Origin: Linepithema humile | Taxonomy: Eukaryota > Arthropoda > Insecta > Hymenoptera > Formicidae | Reading direction: 5' to 3' | Assembly: GCF_040581485.1 (NCBI RefSeq) | Contig: NC_090134.1 | Location: forward strand, 22,963,698 to 23,027,697 | DNA: 64,000 nucleotides | Shown here: positions 37,655 to 49,900 of the stretch, piece after piece | Layout of the letters: each line of letters starts with the position of its first letter | How positions within the stretch are numbered: position 1 is the stretch's first letter | Made by a program: the position numbers and the translations under genes | The notes under the pieces: generated by a model | The model's database searches: none | What the model was told of the DNA's origin: nothing | What the model saw: only the letters and a program-made list of their open reading frames with translations

Positions 37655-38813
37655 TCAATTTTTATTGTCACATCTGAGATTTAACAAGTTTTTAACAGCT
37701 TCCTTGTATTCATTGACTGAATACTGATCTTCGCCCTTATTTACGAGATCCGAAACAGCAATTTTATACTCAGTTACATGTGGGATAGTCTCATAATCAT
37801 AACTGGTTGGCGATTTCGGCCATTTGTATAGAGTCACTGCATTTGTACGACTTTGACTGGTATCCCAATCAAAATATTCCATGTCTGCTATGGATTTTTC
37901 AGCTTCCCAAGGCTCAACTCTCTGCAAGCAAAGTTTTGTAGCAATATTCATGAATAGTGTGAGATAATTAAATAAATAAAAGCTTCAACTGTGTATATTT
38001 ATTTACAGTTCTCACTGATAATGCTTACCCAAGATTCATGATACACTGCTGTGAGGAGATAACGTGCGTATTCTAAATTTTGCTTTCTAGTTGGGCATCT
38101 ATCGGTTGTAATCGTTATTATATCTGTCTCTGGATTATACTTGTTTCCTAATAATCTCAATAACTTATCTTTTGCATGAGTGTCTAAGTGAAGAGAGGAT
38201 AATTTCACTTGTAAACTCACAATTCTAGCGAGTGGATCTCTAATCGTGGGTGAAGAATAACAATAGTCGGATGTAATAATCTCAACAGGGAAATGTTTCG
38301 CACATTTCTCTTCGTTTTCCAAAGCTGTAGGCCACTCCGTACAAAACTGTTTCAATGCTTCGCAATGTCTTTGAATTGCAGGTGGTGTAAGATGTAAAAA
38401 GTTTGGTATTTTCATGAGCTCAGCATTAGCGTATTTACCAGGCGGTGCACCCTTTTCTTTGTATCCTTGATGCAACGGAAGAGGTATTGAAGCAGGATGA
38501 AAGGTTCGCGTACCCGGCCAGACTGATGGCCAGTCCTGATCAATAACCATTTCTGTAGTTCTCGGTGGTGGGACATTGATTTGTCGTGTTTTCCGCTTTT
38601 CCTGTGTAGCTTTCTTCTGCGAATAAAGCTCTAACACTCGAAATTCTGAAACAAAGATACATGTCTTTTGCTCTTGACATAAGTTAGAGTGTACAACCGA
38701 TACTAACGTTCCTCGGTGTTTGATTCTGAGGCAGTTGAATATATTGCAAGCTTCAGTGTTTTCGATAAACTTTGCGAAAGTTTCGTCTCGAATAAACGTC
38801 TTGACAACAACAT
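37655..38813 (-). CDS. mRpS35: mitochondrial small ribosomal subunit protein mS35
   Basis: Three exons (38708-38813, 38029-38645, 37655-37921) give 329 aa, the usual size. It is a structural protein of the mitochondrial 28S subunit. The first exon encodes a serine/leucine/arginine-rich targeting peptide (MLLSRRLFETKLSQSLSK). The second carries the family core DQDWPSVWPGTRTFHPAS, then the block LTPPAIQRHCEALKQFC and the ITITTDRCPTRKQN strand. The third carries EPWEAEKS and a charged C terminus. The exon junction C|AA gives Q in frame. I picked the ATG at 38813 because it opens a targeting peptide in phase. Confidence 0.94.
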
Positions 38814-38923
38814 TTTTGCATACTAAAGGAAAACAGTCATGTAATTTTATAAAAACATTGACTGATGTTATACCAGATAATGTAATGTAACTTAACCTAA
38901 CTGTAATTCTAACCTACAAGAAG

Positions 38924-39027
38924 GATTAGAAGAAAGTAGCAACATAAAAAAAGATTGTAGATAATTCCCTGACAAACCAAGAAATTGATGACAACTTAAG
39001 GAGGACACTAGACAAAAACCCCTAACA
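38924..39027. repeat. degenerate minisatellite, about 50-bp unit, copy A
   Basis: Roughly two units of a block beginning TTAGAAGAAAGTAGCAACAT and containing CTAGACAAAAACCCCTAAC. The same unit recurs at 58272-58405. Upstream of mS35. Confidence 0.6.
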
Positions 39028-39689
39028 TGTAAAAAAAGATGTGCAATATTAATTATATTATAATTATAATCAAGTATGTATGTATTACGCTACAATAATT
39101 GCTATCGTAATTATAATAGAGTCAAGGTTTGTAATTTTTTACATATATTTCAGAATCAATCAAATGTGCATGTTTGTGGATGTAATCTCCAATTATCCTA
39201 AGATTTAGTCTTATTAACACTGTTGTTAAGAACAAGTTCCACAAATAAAATTTTTTATAGACTATCTTGAACTTTATGCTCTTACTTAAACTTATTTGGA
39301 GATGGAATATTTCAATGTATAGAAATAATCAAAGATACTATGAGGGTTTTATTTTTATTAATATAATTCTTCTACACAAGGAAAATTAACTTGTTTCTCA
39401 ATGAGTAAAATAAAAAATGTCTCCTTACCTTTTTTTGTTTTGGTAGTCACACAAGAAAAAATAAGACAAACGACGTAAATATTATAAAATCTACAGACAG
39501 GCTTTTTACGACATAAGTAATACTAAATACATAAAGTTTGGTCTCCTTTCTGGCTAAGGACTCGCATAACTCGCACGCGATAATTTACATTAAAGTACAA
39601 CTTTCATCTAAAGCGCAAATAATATTTGCTATATGTTTTTAATAAATATTGCATATTGCAAACAATGCATATGTTGTTATATATAAATA

Positions 39690-39693
39690 ACAT

Positions 39694-39727
<34 letters not shown>

Positions 39728-39728
39728 A
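39690..39728. repeat. GA microsatellite
   Basis: About 18 GA units with one interruption. Confidence 0.9.
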
Positions 39729-41068
39729 GATGCTAATCTAATTGTTTGTGGAGTGATGAATAATATAATCTTATTATTATGGATTGACAGAGCGATTAAC
39801 AATAAAATACTTAAAATGCTGTGTTTCTTCGACCCTCTATAACCCAATTATTATTATAAAATCTTTTCTAACGTACATCTTGTATTTCTTAAACAATAAA
39901 TAATTGACATACTACTGTTTGATTTTGTTCGAGACAAAATCATCTTCGAAAATTGATTAATCTCTGTTGAGGCGCAATGTCTTTCAGTGTAATTTCTCTC
40001 AATTCGCCTCTACAAAAATCTAGCAAAATCTAGCATTATTAAAGTAATTGATATTATTTAAAAGTTACGCTGGGTTATATAGGGTTAAAAAAATAACTAC
40101 CGGCTTATATAAAAAATGCTAATCATTCGCACAATCTGTATACATAATATATAATCTATTGTCGCGCAGAATGCCGTTACATTTCGATACTTGGTAAAAA
40201 CAATATATGTATATATATGTAGTGATATCGTCATATTTTTACATATAAAACGATAAACTGGATAATCTTTTAGTAGCCCCACAAAGGATATCCAATATAA
40301 ATAACGGTAGGCTTGCGAAAATTAAATGGACTCACTGGAAGTACGTCTAAAATAGACTGAAAAGTAGACCGAAATCGAGTTATTTACAAAGATGTGAAAT
40401 CAATGCTATATACAGGAATGACAATTCCTTCCATGTGTCGATGCATCGACCGCCAAACTTGACAAAATGACGAGGCAACAAAATATGAACAGTCAATATC
40501 TCTCATCTTAAATCTTAAGTAACAATACGGAAGATAGGCGGATCATAGAATATTATCGGTACATATGTAAGTACAGCGATACGTTCGTTTCGCGCATGTA
40601 TCTCTCTCTCGATTACAAATTGCAGTTTATTCTACACTCCATTCCATCTCTATTTATTCTAGCACGGCCAACAGTGTGTTTTACATATATCTACATATGC
40701 ATATATATATGTGTAAAACACACGGTACAATCTTTTTATATTAATAATATTATATTGTATATTAATCGTTTCTTAATATTGACCTCTCTTTTGTCCATTT
40801 AGAATGAGGCTATTTAGTCTGTAATAATCGTGAACATTAGTTATTTATGATGTATCTTCAAAGAACGGATATGAGGATGTTTCAAGTACAGTTGGATGCT
40901 TCTCGAATGCTTCTGTCCTGAGATATTTTCGTTATTCAACATGCTTGTGCATCGCTCAACTTTTCAAATTTGAATATTCTTGCAAGATTTTCGCGTGAAT
41001 GGACTCATTCATAAAAAAAATAAAGTTTCTTTAACTTTGTTAAAAATTTAGATAATATAAATGTTGGA

Positions 41069-41101
41069 CGCGCGCGCGCGTGTGTGTGTGTGTGTGTGTG
41101 T
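41069..41101. repeat. CG plus GT microsatellite
   Basis: A short CG run passes directly into a GT run. This alternating purine-pyrimidine sequence can adopt Z-DNA. Confidence 0.85.
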
Positions 41102-41213
41102 TATAAGAGCAAATGCTGTATTAAATGCGTATATTAAGTAATTATTAATTAAAAAAAAAATCATCAAAAATTTCAAAAAATCACATGCTTTGTAAACGCG
41201 TTTTTATTGATCA

Positions 41214-41246
41214 ACGTCACGATACAAGAAATAAGTTTGCATTACA
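41214..41246 (+). repeat. dispersed repeat, copy 2
   Basis: Matches 10208-10242 in the last UBE4A intron with two mismatches over about 33 bp. Confidence 0.6.
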
Positions 41247-43314
41247 GGAAAAGTACAATGGTAACAATCGCATGTGATTGACTACATTGTTAAATCTACC
41301 AATATAATGGAAATTATATCGTATCGTGACGTGACGATTAAACGGCGGTACTATTCCAATGCTTCTTATTTTTAAGTCATTGATACATTGTTGTTACAGT
41401 TTTCTCGCACGTATAAATATTTGTTATATCTGTCATTATTAAAACTTACAATTTTGTTTGTAATAATAAAAAAAAAAAAAAAATTTATCCAATAAAAATG
41501 AGTCCATTAAAAAAATTAAATGTTACAAACCCAAAATAACGTAAAATTACGATCGGTACAATTACAGTCAGCAATTTTTTGATCGCACTAAGTAATATTA
41601 CATCGTACTTAAGAGCTACTGGCATAGAGTCCTGAGACAGTTGTCCGCTTGTACCAATCCTTATGATTCTCTTAGTATCTTTTTAATGGATATATCAATT
41701 ATTTCATATTTGTATCAATAGATATATCAATTATTCTCAAATAATAATATTTCAAAACGTATTCGATACGTTTACTTGTTTCAGAGCGTTTCAGGTGATT
41801 TAAATTTCAATAATTTAATTTTCCTTGGAGACAACTATAAGCTATAGCTATAAGAGAAGAAAAAAAATCGATAATAATGATGTAAATATTGTAAAAATGT
41901 CTTTGTCAATTAAGAAGCATGAATATATTCGTTCTTTGAAATAAATTAGTCCCGTTTAATCTTCTACTTTGCATACTGGCACTTTGCCTACTCGTTATAC
42001 AAAAATAACGAAAGCATTCCAGTCTCATAACATATACGCCACGTTATTTAAAATCTAATTCGCACATATCAATTTACAAGGAAATAGTTTAAAACGCCCT
42101 GGGTCAATGATAATATTTTCTCGCGTCGTCTTTATCGTCAAATTTTTAACATTATCCTTAATTTCGATACATTGCACTTAATACATATATTGATGTGTAG
42201 TCCCTTTATATATTTGGTAATCGCCAAAAAACTACATATACGCTGTTTTCCTATTTCACATACACATGGGTGTTATCAAATCCGCATTAAAATTGATTAA
42301 AATTAATTGATAATTATGCCTTCAGAGAACGAACGGACACAAATCATGTCAAAAGACAGTCTCTCTTTTCGTCTTAGTTCCAGTTGGAGTACACTCGATA
42401 CACATGATACATATTTCGGTTATTCGTGTATCCTCGACACAACGACATTGCGCGTAGAGCATATAGATGAGTGCAATGATCTTTCATCTTAACAACTACT
42501 TATTATCAGCAGGAGCTTGCGACACATTACACGATCATTCTACTATTCACACGCGGAATAATACCATGTACATTATAGTGCATTATGATGCAATAGAAAA
42601 CACTTAGTCATAAGGCATCGAATCGATTCGTGCTCCATTTACTTTGTTAAACTGTCGATAAACCGGGAATAGCACGAGACGTAATAAACACTACTCTGAA
42701 AGCGAAAGATCGAATAAGTAATTTCGTGAGCAATAAGCTCCAGCTTTGTTATTTAGTTCGTACAAAACGATTCAAACGCCAACGAGCATTTATTCGTATG
42801 TGTGCTACGCTGACGACAAAAAAAAAAGAATTATTTCGTTATGCGTAATGTGTTATTATTATTAGACTATTTTTGAGACTAATTATTCATCACTCATTAC
42901 AATGTAAAAATCGCGCGGCTATTCCGGGTATAACAGTATATTCATGCATTCGCAACTACTGTCTCTTTATCTAAAATCGAGAGTACGCACAATATATTAA
43001 ATAGTTTTAATTTTATTGCTAGTTAAGTTGACTGAGATTCAAATTTTGTCACATAAAATGTGAAATTATTCTCGTTAAAAAAAAAAAAAAAAAAAAAAAA
43101 AAGACAATTACCGAAAGAAATAAATATGGCATCGCAAAGCAGGCTTAACGATCGTCAAGTGTGTGAAGTATTTACAATATATAATTTATGATTACATTGA
43201 TAATGGTCTGTCTCTCTTGTTCCGTTATATATAAGTGCATTATAAATTATTAAATACAAACTCTTAGAAAGCAGAAAAATTATAATAATGCACTATTGCA
43301 TTGAAAATTTCCTG

Positions 43315-43319
<5 letters not shown>

Positions 43320-43382
<63 letters not shown>

Positions 43383-43427
43383 ACACATATACATATACAT
43401 ACCAACACACACGCGCGCGCGCGCGCG

Positions 43428-43470
<43 letters not shown>
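43320..43470. repeat. compound TA / CG / CA microsatellite
   Basis: About 23 TA units, then mixed TACA, then CG units and over 15 CA units. Any open frame here (repeated YI or TH) is an artefact of the repeat. Confidence 0.95.
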
Positions 43471-43473
<3 letters not shown>

Positions 43474-43976
43474 CATGTATATTTATTTATATATGAACAA
43501 TCGCATGGCGCACCAATGTATATAACTCGTTAAAGCACATAATTATGATACTTGTTTGACTCATATACCGTATAACATTAAGTATGCGTAGTTATATTGC
43601 ACGACGGTAAGACAATACCGCGAGATAACCTTCCAATTCAAAGTATGAGTGTATTGTGTGTTTCCGCAAGTACATTATGAATATATCATTATATATGTTA
43701 GGCTCAAATTTAATATTAAATCCCGAATAATCTAGTTTTTAAAATAAAATACTTATTAGTCAACGTGATGCGTTGCGACATAAAAATTGTGTATTGGAAG
43801 AACAGACAAAGAATGAAAAAATATGTAGTAAAAATGTATAAAAATATGAGCTTAACATATATACATATATTATAGGGATTCTTATGCACGCACAGATATG
43901 ATGTGTGTGTCTAGTTGATCGTTTTGCAAGTATGCGCTAGGTACATACCGTATATTTAGGTCTTCGATAAACAAGT

Positions 43977-46900
43977 TTACGAATCATACGATGATGATCC
44001 ATGATCGTGAGCGGGGCTCGGTGGTGTCGATGGGTTTGAACTATTGTTCGAAGCTATCGAGTGTCTAGGGCTACCACCAGATGGATGTTCCTGCACATAA
44101 TAAAAAAATACATACACATACACACACGCATACATATATATATATTTGCAAACAATTGCAATTCACTTCAAGAACAGTGATGAGAGCGTATAGACTCGAT
44201 AAATTCAATAGATAGAATTGCCTTGCGACAGTAATCGTCAAAATACTTGTGTAAAAGTAACAAGTAATTTACATACCTTGTTATGTAAAGATGCAATACT
44301 GCCAAGAGAGAGTGGAGTATGTGAACGCAAATGTATTGATTCGGAATCAATTTGATCGACTGGAGTGCGCGGTAAAGAAGGTGGTGTGGCAGTAGGTCGT
44401 GGTGGTGCAGGGCCTCTTCGTGATGCAGTCGAACCTGTGTATGTATATTTCAATCAATAAAGTATGTTTTAATGCCTAATAAATGTATATTAAATATAGT
44501 TGACAAATTACTTCAAACATTCTGAAAAATATATATGCATTTTCATCAATTAACATATCATTTTACAAATATTTATCTGATCTACTTTTTGATCTTTTTT
44601 TTCATGAAAATGTCGAAAAAAATCCCAATCTCTATTTCTAGATGCTTTATTTTAAATAATACATATATATTTAAATTAAACTTTCAACTACGTTTGGCTC
44701 ATATTTATGATCAAAAGTCAAATAATTTTTCAATTTTTGAACCTGAACCTAGTTCAAACTATTCAAACATAGGCCTCAGTTTGAAAGGTTCAAACTGTTT
44801 CAATGTCCAATTTTAAGATTAAAACTGTCCGAAATTGCTCAACTACTTGAAATTGTCGAGCACTAGTTAAAATTAACAACATAAATCATAACTCTACGTT
44901 ATGTGGAAATTTACCATTGTGCGGCGAATATCCAGAATTTCTTGACATATGAGAGCTTAGGCGACGTGTTTCGGAAGGGGGATGCCTAGGAGGCAGTGGT
45001 GCTGGTTTGTTCGGTGTTTGAAGCGTAGAATCATATAGCTGCAAAAAGAGAGAAAAAAAAACTCATTTTGTTTATTAAATAAATAATTCACGTTACTTAC
45101 TCTTTGCTGGCTACTGTGAAGATGGGAACTACTGTGATGACTCGTATGTTGTTGATCAGCAGTTTCTAATGTCGTGGGTAAATCTAATAAACGCTGTATC
45201 TGTAATAGATTAGTACGCGGTCAGAATATTGCAATCCATGATTTTCAAAAACCTGACCACACAATCTATTTATACTTATAAGATAAAAAAAAGTGTTAAC
45301 TAATCATATTAAATTCTCAACTTTCGAGTTTTAAATTTATACACACCTGTATCCCATTGCCTGGACCCATGTGACTGATATGATTGAAATTTGTCGGCGC
45401 GGAAATCATTTTTGAACGTCTATCCGTAGGACGAACGGCTCTATTGCCTTCTCTTAGTGAGAATCTTCGTCGTGGCCTTGTCATTTGTCTACCGCTCGCG
45501 TCTAATGGAGTCAAATTTAATAGTTCCCCTATCGCAATGTATAACGCATTGTTAAATGATAGCCGTGGGTCGATTGATACAACAATTCCAATTGCAAACA
45601 ATATATAAATAATATACTTTGTGATTTATACGTTTATGTGAGATATATATATATATATATACTTACGTTGATGTAAATTGCTAAGATAAATGACATATGG
45701 CATGTCATTGATTACACAAGACGTAAGAGAGCCCGAGATATTTAACGGTCGGGCACGTTTCACATTAAGCGTTTGCAACCAGTCCCCAGATGTACAGTCA
45801 AATACATCGATATGAGTCTCACTATACACTAATAGATATCCTTCGCAACAACCTGAAAATCACAGATATAATGAATAGGGATGAGAAAAATCCTCAATAC
45901 GGTACATAGCATAGGACATGTCATAGCTTTGACAGTAAAATCTGATACTAATTGTAAGAATATAATTACAACTGTCAATAGTCGTCGGTACACTTACTAA
46001 CTGCTGTAGGAACTGCAGGATACATTATCTCTCGATCTCGGCTCTTTCTTCCTTGACTGTCGACATATACCGCTAATGTATGGAAGACTAACAAGAATTC
46101 ACCGCGTGCCAGCTCGATGCAACGTAAGGCATCCACGGCACTGTAGGTGAGAAAACCTAAGAGCGTATTCTCAGCGTGGACCAAAGCTGAAACAAATATA
46201 AGAGGGAGAGTGTGATATAATGAGAGTCGAAGTGGATATGTTACGATAAAAGGAATATTTATCCTGTATTCTACTTACAGACAGGATGATGATCCCCTAG
46301 AATGCTGTAAATAGAAAAACCAGATGGGTAGCCAACGCATAAGCGACCTTCGGAAAGAACTTGCAAGGTTTGTGCGTGACACGGTAACATTAACTCGCGT
46401 ATACGTTTATGCCTTGTTTTCGTACGCGTTATTTCATAGATGATGATTTGCGAAGCATTCTGCAAAAATAAGAACGCATGGCGCATTAGTATACGGCGTA
46501 CGCAAGGAATATACCGCGTTGTAATAGTTTTACAAATATTCATCGCCTTACTTGCTTCTTTATTGCAACGCATAAGCAATAATTAAGCGGATTGCGACGC
46601 ATCACTCCTGTTGTTAATGTAATACATCCTTTAGTTTCCGCGACTTTAATCCATTCGACTTCGTCTCCATCCAACGCACGTACTGGAACCAGCCGTACAT
46701 GACGTTGTTTTCCGCTTAATACCACAATCAATTGTTCCTCCGTAACATATTCGAGAAGATATATCTTTTTCCCTTCCCCGACTCTTGCAATTTCTGCAAA
46801 CGTATCATAATTGACGCCTCAGTATACGTTATCAAGTATAATTATTGTTTGGAACACTATTTATCAACGATTTCAATAAAAACATTGTTGCAATATGCAA

Positions 46901-49900
46901 TCAATATTTTCGTGACATAATTTTTCGAGAAGCAGCTACAATGTTTGGATTTGCGAGTTTTGCATCATAATTTGTATAATTATCGGAACTGTAGTTTTTA
47001 ATCTTGGGGGATAGAAATGTATAATATACAGCGTGTGTCAAAAGTTCCGGGACGGCTGGATAATTTGAAAAATACGCATCACAGAGGAAAATGACCTCGA
47101 CAAAAATTGTAGGATTTTTCTTGGGCAATCCGATGGTGACCTTAGATTTGGCCTTGCCCGTGACCTTCAAGGTCATTTCAAGGTCAAATCGAATTTTTTA
47201 AATAGAAACCCCTATTTTTGATTCCAAAATCTAATAGCTGGTGTCAAGAGCTTTTCAAAACACTATAATGAAGTTATTTTTCATTAAGTACTTTTCGAGT
47301 TATGAGGCTTGAAAGTTACAGCATTTTGACATAAAATACAAAATATCTTGTAAAACATTCAATTTTCGGAAATCTTACCTTAATACTTTTATGCACAAAA
47401 TAATGAGACGAATCAATTGGTATAAAGAAAACACATAGTTGCTTTCAAGAAAAAATATGTAATTTGCAACATGCGACTGCATACTTTTTTTTTTTAAACC
47501 AATGTGTTTTCTTTATACCAATTGATTCGTCTCATTATTTTGTGCATAAAAGTATTAAGGTAAGATTTCCGAAAATTGAATGTTTTACAAGATATTTTGT
47601 ATTTTATGTCAAAATGCTGTAACTTTCAAGCCTCATAACTCGAAAAGTACTTAATGAAAAATAACTTCATTATAGTGTTTTGAAAAGCTCTTGACACCAG
47701 CTATTAGATTTTGGAATCAAAAATAGGGGTTTCTATTTAAAAAATTCGATTTAACCTTGAAATGACCTTGAAGGTCACGGGCAAGGCCAAATCTAAGGTC
47801 ACCATCGGATTGCCCGAGAAAAATCCTACAACTTTTGTCGAGGTCATTTTCCTCTGTGATGCGTATTTTTCAAATTATCCAGCCGTCCCGGAACTTTTGA
47901 CACACGCTGCATATTATATTGTATAACGCTATTCCAAAGTTTTATTTCAGTTGGATAACTTTGACCGCAAACTTACCGCTACGATCTAAATCTAAACAGA
48001 AGAGACCTTCTTCTGTACCAATGACTAGACGATCCGGATCAATAATCGCTCCTGACATCACATTTTTAATGAATGCTAAGGTATTATCCAATAGTTCTTT
48101 CGCTCGAAAAATCTGCAACAAGAAAGAAAAACAACGTATTGATGAAACATTAATATCTCACGTTCACAAAAAATAATGCTGCGACCTCCGATTTGGTTAA
48201 TCATTTGAAAATAGATAAATATGAGAGAAAAATAGAATGAAATGTAGCGACCAAGTAGCAAAGTAGTTTATTGCTTAAAATTTTTACCGTTGTGTTTGGA
48301 AGATTGTTCCTCTTTAAAATTCTATGAAGTTCGCTTAAAGCTACCACCCATTTTGTCTTCTCGCTTTCCGTATCTGCCAACATTAATGTATGATTTCTCA
48401 ATCCAGGAGGCTCCAATAGCGACGTCGTTATCTAAATGAAAAATAAAAAGGAAACAATTATACCAGGAAATTTTTTTTCCAGCAAAAAATACAAGGCACA
48501 GTAGACTCCTAGTCTTATGCAATGTGATTAAAAGTGAGACGTTATTGCGTGAAACGATAGTAATGGATTTGAAATCGTGAAAATTGTCCAAATCGAATAT
48601 ATTTAATTCAATATATAGAATTTATTGAACGCGCTGATTTGTTCAAATATCTCACCTTATCGATACAAACACGTGAACATTCTTAACATTTTGTATTGAC
48701 TCTACGCCTACGAGGGTGAACGTGGAATTTTTGCGAACCAATTGATTACTTGCCAAAAATAAATAATAGTCCACTGTTGTTATAATTAGAATATTGGACT
48801 TAAACTTTACCCTAAATATACACGGAATGTCCTTCTTCGTAGCGTGTATTACATCAGAATCGCGAACGGAGCTGACGCTGAATTCTTCGTCTCGCATATC
48901 CAGAACTTGCGAAACATACACAGATGGCAAAGCATTGCGATCCGGCGAAATATCATAGAGAAACAATTTAAAGTCGCAAACTACGACGAATTGACGCACC
49001 CAGCCTTTTTTAACACCACCCATTTTTGGCACTTTGACATATCCTTCGTATGCAGTACCTATACCACGTGTAGGATCGATCCCCAACGGCCGTTTAGCTG
49101 AAATGACAAGTGATAACAGTTGCAGAATAATAATATAACATAATATAATAACAATAATAATAACGATAGTGATGAGAAAATGCAGCAATATTCGATAAGA
49201 AAACGATCTCGAATGTAATGAATGAATGTACAGTTCTTGACAATTTGTTTCGCAGCTTAATTTAAAGAGAGAGAAAGAAGGGGGTGGGGGAGTCGAGTAA
49301 ACTTGCATTTAAAATGTAATAATAAATTTGCACAAATGTAATTATAAATTTGCTTACTTTGATCATGGGGTACAGGACACATTGAAGGTACTTTATCGCA
49401 ACAAGGCATATGACATGCGAAGCCGCACACTTCGCATACAACTCCTTGCCTCGTTAATCCAACCATTAAAGACGTGCAGTGATTACACTTTGTAGGCGCT
49501 GAAAATGTCCGCACGAGAAATTGATGTGATTTAGGCTTTGGTTGCAAATTGGTTTGTCCGTGAGTAGATGCGGACTTGTTCAAAAGTTCATGGGATAACG
49601 GCGATGTTGGATCCTGAAGACAAATAAGATTCTTAAGAAATAAGTGCGACAATTTTAGTCTAATAATCTCTTCATCTTAATTCTTTGGGTTAATTTTTGC
49701 GTGTTACGATACTTACGATACTAAGTTCAGACAAATTACTTTTGCTGCTCGTAATACTAGGTGCACGATTGTCCTCGATATCACCTTCTACGCTGTCGAC
49801 ACTTCCATGACGCGTACTACTTGTTGTTTCTTTAAGAAAGTGCTCGAGATATGACATCTGTGATGTAGGACGTTCTAGAACTAATAAAAGACACAAATGG

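Larger units (their letters stand above)
38814..43976. other. long intergenic stretch between mS35 and gek 3' end
   Basis: 5.2 kb without a recognisable gene. It should hold the mS35 promoter (left) and the gek 3' UTR (right; its length cannot be judged). It also contains a minisatellite (38924-39027), GA, GT, TA and CA microsatellites, poly-A runs at 41469-41483 and 43078-43102, and a dispersed repeat at 41214-41246. The open frames here are repeat-derived or have no protein character. Confidence 0.5.

Noticed and set aside
43288..43533. 81-aa and 74-aa open frames rich in YI and TH repeats
   Set aside because: They are translations of the TA and CA microsatellites.
44560..44870. Several TTCAAACT repeats and a 93-aa frame in a gek intron
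   Set aside because: Short irregular AT-rich repeats only; the frame has no protein-like features.
47919..48176. 85-aa plus-strand frame next to the palindrome
   Set aside because: Mostly antisense to the gek exon 47977-48112.
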